Below are positions 1 through 11,005 of a stretch of 64,000 bases of DNA, piece after piece; position 1 is the stretch's first letter, and each line of letters starts with the position of its first letter. Position numbers and translations under genes: made by a program. This DNA comes from Xanthostigma xanthostigma (lineage: Eukaryota; Arthropoda; Insecta; Raphidioptera; Raphidiidae). A model generated the notes under the pieces. That model was given only the letters and a program-made list of their open reading frames with translations. It was not told where the DNA came from and ran no database searches. The stretch covers positions 65,694,948 through 65,758,947 of the forward strand of contig OY754464.1 in the NCBI GenBank assembly GCA_963575645.1, given 5' to 3'.

Positions 1-63
1 TTCCTTTTCATAAAAAAAAAACGATTTTTATAATGTTTTTTCTACTCTAGTAATTCTACTTAT

Positions 64-380
64 AAATAAATTATAGTTTAAAAAAACTAAAAAATACGGC
101 TTAATAGCAAACCGTACTGAAAAGAAGAAAAAAAAATTATTAACAAAATAACTCAAGTTATAGTAAAAAAGCGTGGAGTGCTTGATATTAAATGTTACAA
201 TTATTTCATTAGTAGCTATTTACAAAATTAGAGCTATCTATAATGAAAATATAGTAATTGGCACGCCACGCTTTTTTACTATGCTTAATTGAATTATTTT
301 GTTAATAATAATTTTCTACTTTTTAGTTCGGGTTGCTATTAGAGCGTATTTTTTTAGTTTTTTTAAACTATAATTTATTT
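64..380. repeat. Long hairpin of hairpin-ended element 1
   Basis: The two arms (about 64-190 and 245-380) are imperfect reverse complements around a unique loop. The outer arm edges carry A-rich tracts (AGTTTAAAAAAACTAAAAAA on the left). The arms hold a core of the ACTAAAAAGTA type and an ACGC(T)..TAATAGC signature. There is no coding capacity. It belongs to the hairpin superfamily described in the findings, with its body to the right. Confidence 0.8.
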
Positions 381-589
381 TATTAATTTTTAGTCGCAAA
401 ACGACATCAAAAGTAATGTTATTTCAAATTTTTAAATTCAAATTTATTTTTATGAAATAATTGTGTCATCAGCCCTTGACACGTGTGTAAATTTTCAAGT
501 TAATAAGACATTTAGTAATTGATGAAAATTACGCTGAAAGATTCCTTTACATACATACAGGTCAAGCTAATATAAGCGTGTTAAAAAAA
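381..589. repeat. Body of hairpin-ended element 1
   Basis: Non-coding body following the hairpin. It shares with the body at 14179-14403 the order 'catcagcccttgacacgt', a tract matching 'tttcaa.ttaat', 'gatgaaaatta', 'aaagattcc', 'acatacatac', and the end CAAGCTAATATAAGCGTGTT before an A-run. The free end on the minus strand reads T-run, AACACGCTTATATTAGC, resembling the arm signature of the adjoining hairpin. Confidence 0.65.
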
Positions 590-1400
590 CTGTCCAGTGA
601 AGCTATTTTTAAATTTTTAATCATTATATTGTAATAAAAATAAAAACTTGTAAAACGACTGGAGACACGTTCTCCCACCACCAGTTCCGGAACTTCCACC
701 ACATGTTAATATCTTATTTTTTTCGCGTTCTTTCAATAATATTTTAACACAAATATTAAAAGATTGTATTTTCATCCAAAATACATACAACTGCAAAATT
801 TGAAGTCGGACAACTGAATGTGGGGTCAAATATGCGTTAAAAAATTGCATAAATACTGAAATTTAAAACCAAATAAAAGCTCAAAAAAGTAAGGTAAATA
901 AACGTCAAATTTAACAGTAGGTTATAAAAAAATTACAGAAAAATAGTAATTTACGATGAAATTGGTATAGGGCGATCAATTGTTTTTGTTTTATGATACA
1001 AGCGCGTAATGGGTCACTTTACATACATGTAAAGCAGCTGGTTTATAAGGGGCAGTGCAAAAAATTATTATAACTTAAACGTTTGACTTGAACCACTTTA
1101 CCATAGTGTGGTGGGCACAGATATTAATATCGGCATTCAATTTTCGAAATTAAAGTGTATTTCTTCTTATAAATTTGAAATTTAAACACCTGAGCTCATG
1201 TAACGACGTTTCGTAAAAAAATTACGTAAGAAAGTCTGAAAAAACATTTAATAAAAAAATCGATCAAAAAATACACAAGCTACACTCACTACTAGTTTCA
1301 TCCTCAAAAGCTGAGCAGGTGAAAGTTCAAGAAATTATTTAGAAATCATAAGTGATTTTATTTTTGTGCTATTTAAAATTGCAATATCAAGGCAATCTGT
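590..1400. other. No gene recognised
   Basis: AT-rich DNA. The small minus-strand frame at 617-850 has no recognisable domain and low-complexity residues, and I treat it as chance. No tandem repeat or clear inverted repeat was seen. Confidence 0.4.
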
Positions 1401-1802
1401 AGATCACTGATGAGTTCGCGAAACAGACGAATAGGGAATGCAATCTCGAACCAAGATTGACCATTCGAGATCTTGGAGTCTTTTTTCTGAATCAAGATTG
1501 GTCCGTTCGAGATCTCGTCGAGATTCGGGTCGAGATCTCGATCTCGAATCAAGATTATCGGGATTTTCGAGATTGAGCAGAATAAATGAAAATGACGTCA
1601 TTTTTGTGTAAAATACTGTAAATTGATATATTTTAGGATTATTTAATATAATTAAGTATATTTTTCAAATTAAACAACATTATATGAACACAATAATCAA
1701 CGTTTATTTTAAAAATGAACAAGAAACAATCAACATTTTAGTGACCAAAATGAAATAAATGCAATAATGCAATGAGATCATAAATTGAAACCTATAATTA
1801 TG

Positions 1803-1902
1803 TAATGAAGAGCAACAATTTTTAAACATTTTAAAAATGGCTTCTCAATGAAAGTCTAATGAAGAGCAACAATTTTTAAACATTTTGAAAATGGCTTCTC
1901 AA
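1803..1902. repeat. Direct duplication, period 54 bp
   Basis: TAATGAAGAGCAACAATTTT starts at 1803 and again at 1857, each followed by a near-identical tract ending ATGGCTTCTCAA. It lies inside the hAT element just upstream of its GC-rich block. Confidence 0.8.
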
Positions 1903-1929
1903 GAAGCACAGTACACTTAAAGTGTCATC

Positions 1930-2057
1930 AACTCGCTTCATTCCCCGTCGGGCCGTCCCGCGACCCCAGACACACCCCGCTCCGTTGCTAGTCGCCAGTC
2001 GGACGGTCGGCCGAGCGCGGCGCGGGAGACAGACAGTTCGCGCGTTGCCGCGCAGGT
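1930..2057 (+). promoter_or_regulatory. CpG-rich promoter/5'-exon-like block in hAT element
   Basis: An abrupt GC- and CpG-rich island in an AT-rich context, rich in CGG, CCG and GCGCG words, ending in a consensus splice donor CAG|GTATGA at 2053-2059. In transposons such a block commonly holds the transposase promoter and first non-coding exon. That role here is inferred from composition and position only. Confidence 0.4.
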
Positions 2058-2258
2058 ATGAACACGTATGACACTTTACGCGTGCTCCGTCTGAAAATCT
2101 CGAAATCTTGTTACAATCTTGGTCTATTTTGTCGAGATCGCGAACAAGATTTCACAATTCGAGATTCATGGCCTTCGAGATTGAATCTTGGAAAATCACT
2201 CGAGATCTTGGTGGAATCTCGATCTCGCAAGATCGAGATTGCATTCCCTACAGACGAA

Positions 2259-3560
2259 CTACTAAAAAGTCTGATTTACTGAAATTCTCATTTATTGGAA
2301 TACAAATGCACTTTAGCGTTTCATTTTTACACCGAGAGACGGCGTTATTGTGCACATTTTTACATATTATCAACATAATGCTAAACCTTATCAAATTACC
2401 AAACCTTATTTAGACAAATGGAAATTTCATTTTGTCACGCAGAGATGACGTTACTATGCTCATCTTATCTTTCTCATCATAGTACTAAATAGATGAATTT
2501 TTTTATTTATATTTTACAAAAAGTAGCAATTATTATTAAACAAATATACATATACAAACATTATATTATATCAATAAAGCAAAAATGAGTGATGACCAAT
2601 CGATTTACGACATAAAAAAAAATGATTTATATAACAATGATTTTATTTTTCGTTGTCAATGAGTTCGTTCTATTAATTTTATTCTTACTACACTCTCAAA
2701 GCATGGTATCAATTATTTCACGAACTTCAAGTTTTTTTCGAGGGTAATGTATATCTAAAACAACAATTCAAAAACACGTTTTTTGTACTCCGGGGGACCT
2801 CAAGTTGGAAAAATATTATAAAACTGTAAAAAGTGAATCCACATTTGTGGGGTTAGAATGGTAAAAACTGTTAAAAAAAACACACCAACAACATTTTTTA
2901 TATTTCGTTAAAATGACTGTTAAGATAATTTTAAGCTCCGAGAATGACATCACATAATATTGCCGGAAATGTTAGTAATAAAATATTACTAACTTTAGTT
3001 GTAAAGCGTTTTTATGATCCCTGCACCGAATTCTTAACGAACTTTTACCCTGTATACCTCCTAATAAATAATTAATGATTTCCCAAGGCATTGCTGTATA
3101 AAATAATATGAAGAAAAAATGTACTTAGGTACACCTGTTATAAACTATACCTACATTTAAAACTTTTTTTTTAATTTGCAATTTAAAGTATCCAGTGACA
3201 AGCCTTTGGGCAACATATTTTGTCCAAGATGTAAAAAAAAGCTCAAAAAATAGGTGCGTTGGTTCGTGGACACACGGCGGAAGCTATGCTTCTTACGAAT
3301 TTTTTTATTAATATTTAAAATTACGTATACAGAAAAAAAAACAACAAAATTATTAAATTTTTCCATTCCAGTTCCACAAATTATTATAAAATACATATTA
3401 TAATAAATAATATAAAATTTCAGTAAGCGCGTGTGGTGACGCGGGTAACGACTAGTATTAATTATCATAATATATGCTGTTCGTTTGCATGTTTACATAG
3501 TTTGGTATCCCGTGTAAAATTATTATTAATGTCAGCTACCTAATTTCTTTTTTACAGATC
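2259..3560. other. Unassigned AT-rich DNA
   Basis: No gene, RNA or clear repeat structure recognised. The minus-strand frame at 3157-3468 is lysine/phenylalanine/isoleucine-rich with no domain. Outside the end of the hAT target duplication at 2251-2258 I see only AT-rich sequence. Confidence 0.4.
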
Positions 3561-3654
3561 TTCAAGACAAAAAACAGCTGATTTTGTTTATTTTCAAAAT
3601 ATTTCCGAAACTACAAAGATATGAAAATGAATTTTAAAAAATCCTTTCTTAGGG

Positions 3655-3800
3655 AAAACCGTTATAAAAAGTGTCCCATTATTATATAAAAAAAACGTTA
3701 TTGCCCATATACCTCTTCTGAGCATGCGCCGATTTATACCGAAAACAATAAGACTCTTCACATTTACATATCAAACATACTTCCTCATCCGATCAACCTG
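3655..3800 (-). repeat. Dispersed repeat family A, partial copy
   Basis: It contains 'cttctgagcatgcgccga', a CCGAAAACAATA-like block and 'acatatcaaacatacttcctc'. The same blocks in the same order occur at 57530-57790, and in reverse complement at 36810-37040 and 49600-49800. No coding potential. Confidence 0.65.
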
Positions 3801-4145
3801 TATCGTGTTGAAAGACACAACAAACAGATTAACAAACAAATAAACGTATATGTACTTCAAAACTAAAAAATATTGTAAAACGAAAAGTTAATGTTGATCT
3901 AAGTTGGTACCATTCCCTACTTTCGAAGTTGGAATTGTAAACTAATCGTTCAAATCAGTCCACGCATCACAAATTGATAAGTGAGCATACCCAAAAAATG
4001 CTAGAAACATGCGGATCGAATTAAGAACCTCCTTCTTTTGACACAGAATCGCGTCTATGTACCCGGGCATACGCTAGTCATTTCGACTTACTCAATACTC
4101 ATGCAACGCTTTTTCAATATCGTCATAACTTCATAAAAAAATTAA

Positions 4146-4290
4146 AAATGTGTTACGAGAACGCATTACAGAAGTGAAACTACTAGCTGCACATCATACG
4201 ATTACAGTTGGACAAGAGGAAAAAATGTGTTACGAAATAGTTTCACGTTCAGATATTTCGTCTGAAACTATCTCGTAACACATTTTTAGG
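4146..4290. repeat. Hairpin-bearing miniature repeat
   Basis: AAAAATGTGTTACGA occurs at 4146 and again near 4223. Its reverse complement TCGTAACACATTTTT ends at 4288. The inner pair (4223-4288) can form a stem over GTGTTACGAAATAGTTTCA with a short loop. It looks like a miniature inverted-repeat element. Confidence 0.6.
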
Positions 4291-4429
4291 CACGAATAGC
4301 GTAAGCTAAAGCGCCTATAATGTACTCGCTTTGTCTGTGAATCTGTGAACCTGTGAGTCACGCTTTTTGTATCCAGCGTACAGCCCAAACGCCTTAACCG
4401 ATTTTATTTTCACTTGTCCAAATGCTTGT

Positions 4430-4745
4430 TAAAAATTTTTTGTCCTAAACTTTATAGTTTCAGAAATATTTTGAAAATCAGCTGTTCTTTTGTTTTGCAG
4501 ATCTGTTAGAAATAAACTAGTTAATAAGCATGCTTTGATTAATTTTTACATGACGTGGAACATATTATATGTAGGTAATCATGGCAACAAATAGCAAATA
4601 TCATATTGAATACTAGCCATTAGCCGCGTCACCTCACGCGATGTCAGAAATTTTATTTTCTCTATTATATACTATATCTAATATCAACATTTTTGAAGTT
4701 GTAATGGTCTCGTCGTCCAATTGGCTGGGATTTTATTTACAATAT
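4430..4745 (+). repeat. Dispersed repeat family A, 3' portion
   Basis: Collinear with 37110-37375 and partly 49820-49945: 'cagctgttcttttgttttg', 'gatctgt.agaaataaacta', 'catgctttga', 'catgacgtggaacata', 'ccatggcaac', 'tcacgc.atgtcagaaatttt', then a CAATTGGCTG block. This defines an interspersed family of at least 600 bp without an open frame. Confidence 0.7.
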
Positions 4746-5370
4746 GTAATGTACATACGTTTGTTATTAGTTAATTTTTTGGTGTCGGTCAAAAATAACG
4801 TGTAACAAATTAAATTTCCATTTTCCATTATTTGTACAAGGTACGTATAGCTTTTTTGACGTTAAAACAAACGCTGAAAATATATAGATTCAAATTTGCT
4901 CACCAATGTGTGCTGTTGCGAGATGTACAGAGCAGTGGGGAGAGGGGGATTATAGGTTGAGTCTATTAGTCCAAAACATCCTGTGTAATTTTTTTGTGTT
5001 TATTCAAAAGCTGTTCAATTAATTAGAATTATGTTTGCAGAACACAAAAAAATGCTGGCTTACAGAACGCATTTTAGATTGTAACCATACGCACATTACA
5101 TACGAAAAGCATAGTAGAATTTTAAATCGATTCTGATCTAAAAATAAGGAATCGTTTGAAACGATATTTTTTTAAAATTGAATATACATGACGTATTTAT
5201 CATACTTTTTTCTACAATTTTCCATTCGAAATTTGATTAAAAAATGACCCCTTTCTGCGTAGATCAAGGCATTTGTTTTACTGTGAGCACCGTATTATGT
5301 CCCACGGCCTACTTGTAAACAACACATAATATATTGCTATGTTTACAGTTTTTTATGTATACTGGTATAG

Positions 5371-5730
5371 ATAGAGATAAAAATTAGATGTGAAAATTGT
5401 GAAATGAACTATAATGGTCAAACTAAAAGGGCTCTTAAAACAAAAATAAGAGAACACCAAAACAACCATAAACTACTCCCTGATAAGAATAATGTTGTAA
5501 CTAAACATAGATTCGAATACGACCACAAAATTAATTGGGATAATATAAAAATTTTAGATAATGAAACAATTTTTTTAAAAAAAGGTATTTCGGAAATGTT
5601 ACATATAAAATCAAATAAAAATTCTCTTAATGCTCAATTAGATATGGAAAATTTAAATAATATTTATGATGTTATTTTGATTATAATGACTTTTTTCTTT
5701 ATTTTTAGGTACTTACAAACATATCCATGA
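5371..5730 (+). pseudogene. Penelope-like element fragment: GIY-YIG endonuclease C-terminus
   Basis: An open frame from 5371 to the stop at 5728-5730; ATG 5404 is internal to it. It encodes a CENC cysteine pair, then NYNGQTKRALKTKIREH (the YxGQT and R-x3-R-x2-EH layout of the GIY-YIG fold), NKHR-like and 'WDNIKILDNET' segments, a conserved 'SEMLHIK' helix and 'LNAQLDMENLNNIYDVIL'. This order is what the C-terminal endonuclease of Penelope-like retroelements shows. The usual Y/V at one motif position is N here. The reverse transcriptase part is absent upstream (stop at 5368-5370), so this is a 5'-truncated copy. No host role is implied. Confidence 0.72.
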
Positions 5731-6200
5731 CTACCTACTTATTAAAAATTGTTTGTTATTATTTTTTCTTTAATATTTCGATATTATAAAAAAAAACTCA
5801 AACTTATATTAATTCTATTAGAAACTGATTACTTACTACATAATTAATTTTCATATTTTTTACCTCAATTTTTGTAAACTCAATAATTCGCTCTAGGAAT
5901 TTTTTATTTAAACTATGTTACGATTTTATTTATTTCATTCAACTAACTTCTATATAATTCATAAAAAATAGGTCTCGCAGCTTGGCAATTTTGTAATCCG
6001 TGGCCATATATTATACAAGAAATGTTTTGCAACAATATGTATAGAAGCGTTTACACTACATAAATGAACTCAGTAGGCCGCGCAAAAACGACACATATAT
6101 TCGTAACGCCAACTCACCGAGTAGCCCTTTCACGAAATTCACAAAACACGCCTAAAAGTTTTCAAAAGCTTAACAATTTCAAAATATACAGACACAAATT
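5731..6200. other. AT-rich DNA after the Penelope fragment
   Basis: Probably includes the 3' tail of the retroelement. No frame or repeat recognised. Confidence 0.35.
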
Positions 6201-6224
6201 TTCTTTCATTACAACTTAGCAAAA

Positions 6225-6900
6225 TATTTTAATTACGACTCTCGCACAGAGTTGAATTTCGTGTTTTTAAAAATATTTTGCTTCAAAACTTAAGTATTAA
6301 CGCAATGCCAAAACATTATTTTAGACTGACGCTAAGCACGTTATTATTAACAAAAAAGAAACTAGCAAAATCCGAAATTAATTAATACATTGATTACGCC
6401 TCTCGCATAAAGTTGAATTTCGTGTCGTAAAAACATTTTACTATAATATATAACTTGTATGACCACCAAACAGATAAAAACAAAAATACAAATTTTCCTC
6501 GACTAAAAAACTAATAAAACGGAAATTACCCATCATTTTGTGCTGTCACACACACATTTCGTATTGTAAAAATACTTCATTATAAAACGTACGAAACTAA
6601 ATTCCAACGTATAAAGAGTAATAGATTGTGATATAGACGCTCGAAAACTAAGGTCATAAACGTTTATATAAACTTATAAAACCACACAAACACTGTACAG
6701 ATAGTAAAATTCGAAGTTAATCAATAAACTAAGTGCGACTCTCGCACACAGTTAAATTCCACGTCATAATAATATTTCATCCAAAACCTTTTAATTACAA
6801 CATATAAAATTAAATACAACTTTTCCTAAACCGAATCTCGCATACAGTTGAATTTCATATCATGAAAATATTTCGCACCAAAATTTCTGTAATCTAATTT
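6225..6900. repeat. Degenerate tandem array, spacing about 100-190 bp
   Basis: A module 'acg.ctctcgca.a.agttgaatttcgtgt..taaaaatatttt' recurs near 6235, 6393, (weakly) 6550, 6734 and 6834. Each copy is followed by a tract like TCATTATAAAAC or GCACCAAAATTT. The copies are diverged and unevenly spaced, so this is an old array rather than an active satellite. Confidence 0.6.
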
Positions 6901-7620
6901 AAAAATACAAAAGCAATCATACAAACTTTTCTACACTATAGAAAGACAAGCAAACCTGCTTTCAAATTGCCATTCGTATTTTCACATGTGTTTTGGAAAT
7001 AAACTTATTTAATATTTTGAAACAACACAAAACTTCACTCAAGTAAAGTAGTTTTAAATTAGAATATATGTTAAGACAAACTAACACTTCCCGCCAACTT
7101 GCTAAACTTATTAAAACAAAGTGCTGAATATTTAATTATGGAGTTAGAAGAAAGTCATTTAAGAAGATCGCGGTACATTGTACAGTTGAAACAGAGTCAG
7201 CTTTTGACACAGGGAGCGTCTGGTTCGTAAAACACGCCACAGCAAACTGGTTTGAAAATTGCTAAAGCTCCGTGCGTTGCCTGAGCTTTCTGATACGAAC
7301 AGCTTTGTGCGCGCGCCTGATTCACGCGCCCCAAAGACTTTCGAAACGAAACTCGGAAGCTTAAACTACACAGAAAGGATAGACTAAAAATGTGACCTGT
7401 ACAATTTTAAGCAGCGGATGCCTGTTTTGGGTGTACCTACCTGTCGGAGATGGATACAGTTTAGGAGATAAAAAAATTAAAAATGAGATGCGTCGTGGAA
7501 CAACCCTGTTGGAACAAGGTTCTTTTCGCTATTTATTATGTATCACATATTTTTTTAACTCATTTGTATGATAAATTATTCGAAAATTTCATTTATAATA
7601 TGATTATTAAAGAAAAATTA
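6901..7620. other. Unassigned DNA
   Basis: No gene recognised. A mildly GC-richer block at about 7150-7400 contains no long frame. Confidence 0.35.
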
Positions 7621-7660
7621 ATCGTGTGATTTTCAACTCTAAAAAAATAAAAATCACATT

Positions 7661-7731
7661 TGTTGCGTCGGGAATCGAACCCGGGACACCCGCATGGCAG
7701 ATGAGTATTCTACTACTGAACCACAGACATT
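7661..7731 (-). tRNA. tRNA-Gly(GCC)-like pseudogene
   Basis: On the minus strand the sequence carries an A box (TGGTTCAGTAGTAGA), an anticodon loop CTGCCAT with GCC in the anticodon position, and a perfect B box (GGTTCGATTCC). The T arm CCGGG/CCCGA is nearly intact. The acceptor stem does not pair (ATGTCTG against CGCAACA) and the anticodon stem has an A-C mismatch. It is therefore most likely a decayed tRNA-Gly or the head of a tRNA-derived retroposon rather than a working gene. Confidence 0.7.
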
Positions 7732-8204
7732 GCGTATATATTGCTATTTATATAGGTTTAATAACAAATCGTGAAGGTAGAAGGCGTTGCATTTCCCAAA
7801 ATATTAATGTCAAAAAACCGACTAATATCTATTTGAAATGGTATCCGTCTTTGAACAAATGTAATCTTTTTATTTTAAGACAGAACATACGCAATCTTCA
7901 AATGTCCATAACACACTGTGTAACAGAAAAGGATAACTAGTGAGTTATGGCGAATTTTAACACCCACATGAGTCATAATATCATCACGCACGAGATAAGT
8001 ATAATATATTTTGCACATACCCTCTATAAATTTTTACATAATTTTCAAAAGTATTCCGTACAAACCTTATGGAATTTGGTTCTTGGTTAAATTGATTGAA
8101 AATGGTTTTATTTTATAATTCATTAAGAAAAAGTATCCGTGGGCGCATAGCCTAAAAACCAATAGATTTTTAAATCTTTGATTAACGTCTGATTAGAACT
8201 CTTC

Positions 8205-8409
8205 AATAAATAAAATTATCGACTAATTTTTTAGACAAATATATTAACAAAAAATACATAAATGCAATACTTTAACGTTTCGGTCCGAATTCTTCTTAAC
8301 AATCAGTTCTGAAGAAGGTCCAAATCCGGACCGAAACGTTAATGTATTGAATTTATATATTTTTTGTTAATATATTTGTCTGAAAAATTGGTCGATAAGT
8401 TTATTTATT
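8205..8409. repeat. Foldback with CGAAACGTTAA cores in both arms
   Basis: The left arm (8205-8290) and right arm (about 8324-8409) are near reverse complements: AATAAAATTATCGAC...AACGTTTCGG and CCGAAACGTTAA...GTCGATAAGTTTATT. The loop carries CTGAAGAAGGTCC before GGACCGAAAC. The arrangement resembles ends of Penelope-like elements; see findings. Confidence 0.8.
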
Positions 8410-8985
8410 CCCAAATCCCATAAAGTTTGTGCAAAATTTAATTTTGAACAAATTCACTTCTAAATTGTAGAATATTTTGATTTTTTATACTCTTGCCATG
8501 AAAATGGCAGTACAATAACGTTTATTTTACTTTACGCACTAGTTCGAAATGGGTCATTTTGCTATCGCTATGCTGGCATGACAATCAGCAATTTTATGGA
8601 GAAGTGTGCAAAAAAATATTTTAAATTACGTAAAAAAGATATAACTTACTTTATTACGTGATGTAATATAATATGACACTCATAAAATATATTGTTATAC
8701 GCCTTGATTTTATCAGAAAAGCAAAATAATGTATACGAAAAATATCAAGTTATTAAATGTCAAAAGTGAATTTAATTAAAAGCACTTTTCAATCTAAAAT
8801 TAATTACATATTCTAAATAGCCTGTGAATTATGTCGGACTTAACCAACCGTTGTACCTACCCCAACAAAATACAAGGCTAGTATTTGTGATTATTGTGTA
8901 AAGTCTACAATAGTTATTGTTACGCAATTTGTACTCCTACTCCGTATTGGCAAATGACAGTGTAGAATTTATTACATTTTATCAT
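8410..8985. other. Unassigned AT-rich DNA
   Basis: No gene or structured repeat recognised between the foldback and the Helitron array. Confidence 0.35.
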
Positions 8986-8988
8986 GCA

Positions 8989-9680
8989 CTAGCGGTCCCG
9001 CCCGGTTTCACCCGGGTGCAAAAGAACGAATGGGTTAGGGACATGAGTACGCATGTTCATCTTAGTTTACCGAGATGAATGTTGTGTCCAGATTTCATGA
9101 TGATCGAAGTTATCGTTCAAAAGTTTTTGTCGGACGGACTTTTGATTTATTAAATTTTATCATGCACTAGCGGTCCCGGCCGGTTTCACCCGGGTGCAAA
9201 AGAACGAATGGGTTAGGGACATGAGTACGCATGTTCATCTTAGTTTACCGAGATGAATGTTGTGTCACTTGTGTCCAGATTTCATGATGATCGAAGTTAT
9301 CGTTCAAAAGTTTTTGTCGGACGGACTTTTGATTTATTAAATTTTATCATGCACTAGCGGTCCCGGCCGGTTTCACCCGGATGCAAAAGAACGAATGGGT
9401 TAGGGACATGAGTACGCATGTTCATCTTAGTTTAACGAGATGAATGTTGTGTCCAAATTTCATGATGATCGAAGTTATCGTTCAAAAGTTTTTGTCGGAC
9501 GGACTTTTGAGTTATATTTTCAATTGATGCTCCGCTCCTATTGCTCGTAGCATGATATTATATAGCCTCGATAAATGGACTATCCAACAAAATAAAATTT
9601 TTCATTTCGAACCAATAGTTCCTGAGATCAGCGCGTTCAACCAAACAAACAAATTCTTCAGCTTTATATATTAGTATAGA
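8989..9680 (-). mobile_element. Helitron family 1 with three tandem 3' ends
   Basis: Read on the minus strand it starts at TC (9680-9679) with TCTATACTAATATATAAAGC, has the GTTTGTTTGG and AACGCGCTGATCTCAGG blocks, and ends ...CCGGGTGAAACC...CCGCTAG next to T. The 3' terminal module (CTAGCGG to CGGACGGACTTTTGA) is present three times. The starts are at 8989, 9167 and 9354, giving periods of 178 and 187; the middle unit has a 9-bp insertion. The element has no coding capacity. Confidence 0.8.
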
Positions 9681-9908
9681 TATAATCAGAAAGTTTTAAA
9701 CACTTCTAACGTATTCTTTACTTGATTGTTTTTAAGTAATTAGTAATTTAATTACATTAGATAAATGATTTTATTAATATTACGGGAAGTATAAATTATT
9801 AACTTCCTAGTATATTGAAAAATTATTGTATGGGACACGAAAATCGACATAAAAAATGTTAACACAAATTGTTTCAAGGTCACCACAGCATTTTTACACT
9901 GTTTTAGA

Positions 9909-9956
<48 letters not shown>

Positions 9957-10990
9957 CCGTACGTGGTCATTTCTTTCTAAAACGAAATCTCGAGAATAAA
10001 AAATGATATCGACTACACGAGGATCCCAATTGACGTGTATTAAATATGATCCTAGAGATTTTTTTTCAAAATCAGTTCAACCGTTCTTTTTCCAACACCA
10101 TAAGTGGGGTACCTACTAATTTAGATCAAAATTCACATTTGAAAATTTTACATTTTTTTTCGTTTTGAGGTCACCCTAAAAGAGAATCGACTCAGCGTGA
10201 TTCTTTTCTAAGATTAAAATCAAACGGATTTGAGAGATTTTACTTATTTTTTTCAAAATTACGCAATTTTTTCGTAATAGGGGAGCTGTCTTACATTTGT
10301 CATTTTTAATAACCGTTAAAAAGCTTTCATATAATTTTAAAAAAATAATTTGAAAATGAGATATTTTTACAGAAAAAAACGCGCGGCATCGATTCCGATC
10401 CAGCCCCTCCCCAACTTTTATCTCGTTTAGTTTAAAGTTCTGGTGGTTTTTAAATCTTTAGTATTTCATTAACCTAAGATTACGTGACGTCACATAGTGT
10501 GACGAACTGTGGCATAAGTGTTGAAAGGTGTCTAAAACCGCCTTTGTTGTGATGTAATATATCTATATAATATTATGGCCCTTGTGTAAAAACTACATAA
10601 CTATAAAGCTTATGTTAAATAAATATTTCATATTTTCTGTGAATGTGCTTACATAAAATTGCTTCAAAAATTTTACCGACGACACTGTAAACTTTATGAA
10701 CTTGTACTACATGAATATGTAATTTTTACTGTAAATTCTACACTATCTGTTAATTAATAATGACAAGTGTACAAGCATCCCTGATGTCATTACACACAGT
10801 CTTTTTTTTGTACGACCTCCTATATAAAATAGCTGATATTCGTGCCTCTGTATAAAGGCTGAAAAATGACTCCTTTTCGCACTAATGCGTGAAGTAAAAC
10901 AAAAGTAATTCGATTTTATCAAACTAATAGTAATATCTCTGTTAGTTACCATTTAAACCTATATGAGCAACAGAGACAAGCATAGTAGGT
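9681..10990. other. Unassigned DNA with microsatellite and family-A-like segment
   Basis: A CT/GT compound microsatellite lies at 9918-9955. About 10080-10190 matches the head of dispersed family A ('ccaacaccataagtgggg', 'aatttagatcaaaattcac', 'cgttttgaggtca'). The rest (10200-10990) shows no gene. Confidence 0.5.
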
Positions 10991-11005
10991 GTTACTACTG
11001 GCCTA

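Larger units (their letters stand above)
1432..2250. mobile_element. Non-autonomous hAT transposon with intact target duplication
   Basis: The ends are TAGGGAATGCAATCTCG (1432-1448) and its reverse complement ending ATTGCATTCCCTA (to 2250). Both are flanked by the identical octamer CAGACGAA (1424-1431 and 2251-2258). An 8-bp duplication with TAG...CTA ends is characteristic of hAT elements. Subterminal DNA is packed with GAGATC, TCTCGA and CAAGATT words in both orientations, as expected for transposase-binding repeats. No transposase frame survives in the 819 bp. A GC-rich block (about 1930-2055) ending in CAG|GTATG looks like a leftover promoter and 5' exon of an autonomous parent (inference). 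Confidence 0.88.

Noticed and set aside
7661-7731. Working tRNA-Gly gene
   Set aside because: A and B boxes and the GCC anticodon are there, but the acceptor stem does not pair and the anticodon stem has a mismatch.
8989-9530. CRISPR-like array or satellite
   Set aside because: The repeats are long, only three, without unique spacers, and each is a Helitron 3' terminus.
9752-9970. 72-codon minus-strand frame with RERERERE
   Set aside because: It is a CT/GT microsatellite translated in one frame.
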